Source: Anaerolineaceae bacterium (lineage in GTDB: Bacteria > Chloroflexota > Anaerolineae > JAAYZQ01). From it: a DNA stretch of 6,544 bases. This document shows, piece by piece, positions 6,361 through 6,544 of this stretch. Where the stretch lies: contig JAAYZQ010000338.1 in assembly GCA_012514775.1 (NCBI GenBank), positions 1 to 6,544 on the forward strand. The letters run 5' to 3'. How positions within the stretch are numbered: the stretch's first letter is position 1; each line of letters opens with the position of its first letter. The notes beneath the pieces were generated by a model, which was not told where the DNA came from, made no database searches, and was given only the letters and a program-made list of their open reading frames with translations. The translations under genes and the position numbers were made by a program.

Positions 6361-6378
6361 GGGCAGATCTCTCTGCCC
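6361..6378 (-). promoter_or_regulatory. Small hairpin with a GNRA-type loop upstream of the HdrE-like gene
   Basis: Bases 6361-6367 pair perfectly with 6372-6378, leaving a four-base loop that reads GAGA on the minus strand. It sits in the 76-base gap between the receiver fragment and the HdrE-like gene, 24 bases before the ATG. No T-run follows, so termination is unlikely; a leader structure or chance is possible. No clear promoter was found in this gap. Confidence 0.3.
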
Positions 6379-6412
6379 GGGCTCCAGGAAATGCGGCTAC
6401 GCACCAAGCCAG

Positions 6413-6544
6413 TCATCGCGAATGGACGAGGCGTCCGACCTCGGCCAGCAACTGATCGATCTCTACCGGCTTGACCAGAAAATTGTCCGCCGACAGGTTG
6501 CGCGCCTGTGGCAACAGATCCGCAAAGGCCGACTGGTTTATGGA
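6413..6544 (-). CDS. C-terminal end of a receiver domain (5' end outside the window)
   Basis: Only the last 43 residues are present, ending in TGA at 6415-6413. The stretch SADNFLVKPVEIDQLLAEV contains the conserved receiver lysine-proline pair followed by helix 5, and the protein stops soon after. It is therefore either a stand-alone regulator or a receiver at the end of a longer protein such as a hybrid kinase. Aligned without gaps it matches the end of the FNT-fused receiver at 15 of 40 positions, including S-I, A-D, L-P, D and K-P. It thus looks like a third member of the same receiver group. It lies 76 bases upstream of the HdrE-like gene and could belong to the same transcript. Confidence 0.75.
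   Translation of the reverse strand, partial: SINQSAFADLLPQARNLSADNFLVKPVEIDQLLAEVGRLVHSR

Noticed and set aside
1..6544. CRISPR arrays, tRNA or rRNA genes, insertion sequences
   Set aside because: No regularly spaced repeats, cloverleaf-like segments, transposase motifs or terminal inverted repeats were seen; nearly all of the window is occupied by the listed genes.

Overview
This is a GC-rich bacterial window in which every supported gene lies on the minus strand, so the biological order runs from high to low coordinates. No 16S gene or other lineage marker is present. The gene content (Hdr-type iron-sulfur proteins, an FNT channel fused to a receiver domain, a GcvH-like lipoyl carrier) resembles anaerobic or facultative bacteria, possibly Chloroflexota, but that assignment is a guess.

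Layout in transcription order. 6544-6413: the last 43 residues of a response-regulator receiver domain, cut by the window edge. 6336-5368: a polytopic NarI/HdrE-like cytochrome b subunit. 5354-4131: an HdrD-like protein with two [4Fe-4S] ferredoxin motifs and two complete CCG domains, whose ribosome binding site overlaps the stop codon of the preceding gene. 4093-3677: a GcvH-like lipoyl carrier protein. 3649-2612: a two-domain lipoate-protein ligase. 2565-2191: a stand-alone receiver protein. These genes are separated by gaps of only 13 to 76 bases and look like one operon. A 156-base gap with a weak promoter candidate leads to 2034-718, a formate/nitrite/hydrosulfide-family channel carrying a C-terminal receiver domain. 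A 155-base gap holding two inverted repeats then leads to 562-1, the first 187 residues of a second Hdr-like iron-sulfur protein that runs off the window.

Working model (inference). The HdrD-like and HdrE-like proteins would form a membrane thiol/disulfide:quinone oxidoreductase. The neighbouring lipoyl protein, charged by the adjacent ligase, would present the dithiol/disulfide, in the role that CoM-S-S-CoB plays for methanogen HdrDE. This parallels the lipoate-binding protein of the sulfur-oxidising sHdr pathway but uses a membrane HdrDE-type module. The FNT channel would move a small anion (formate, nitrite or hydrosulfide), and its receiver domain suggests phosphorylation control. Three related receiver domains at one locus, with no DNA-binding output visible in the two complete ones, point to signalling by protein contact rather than by transcription.
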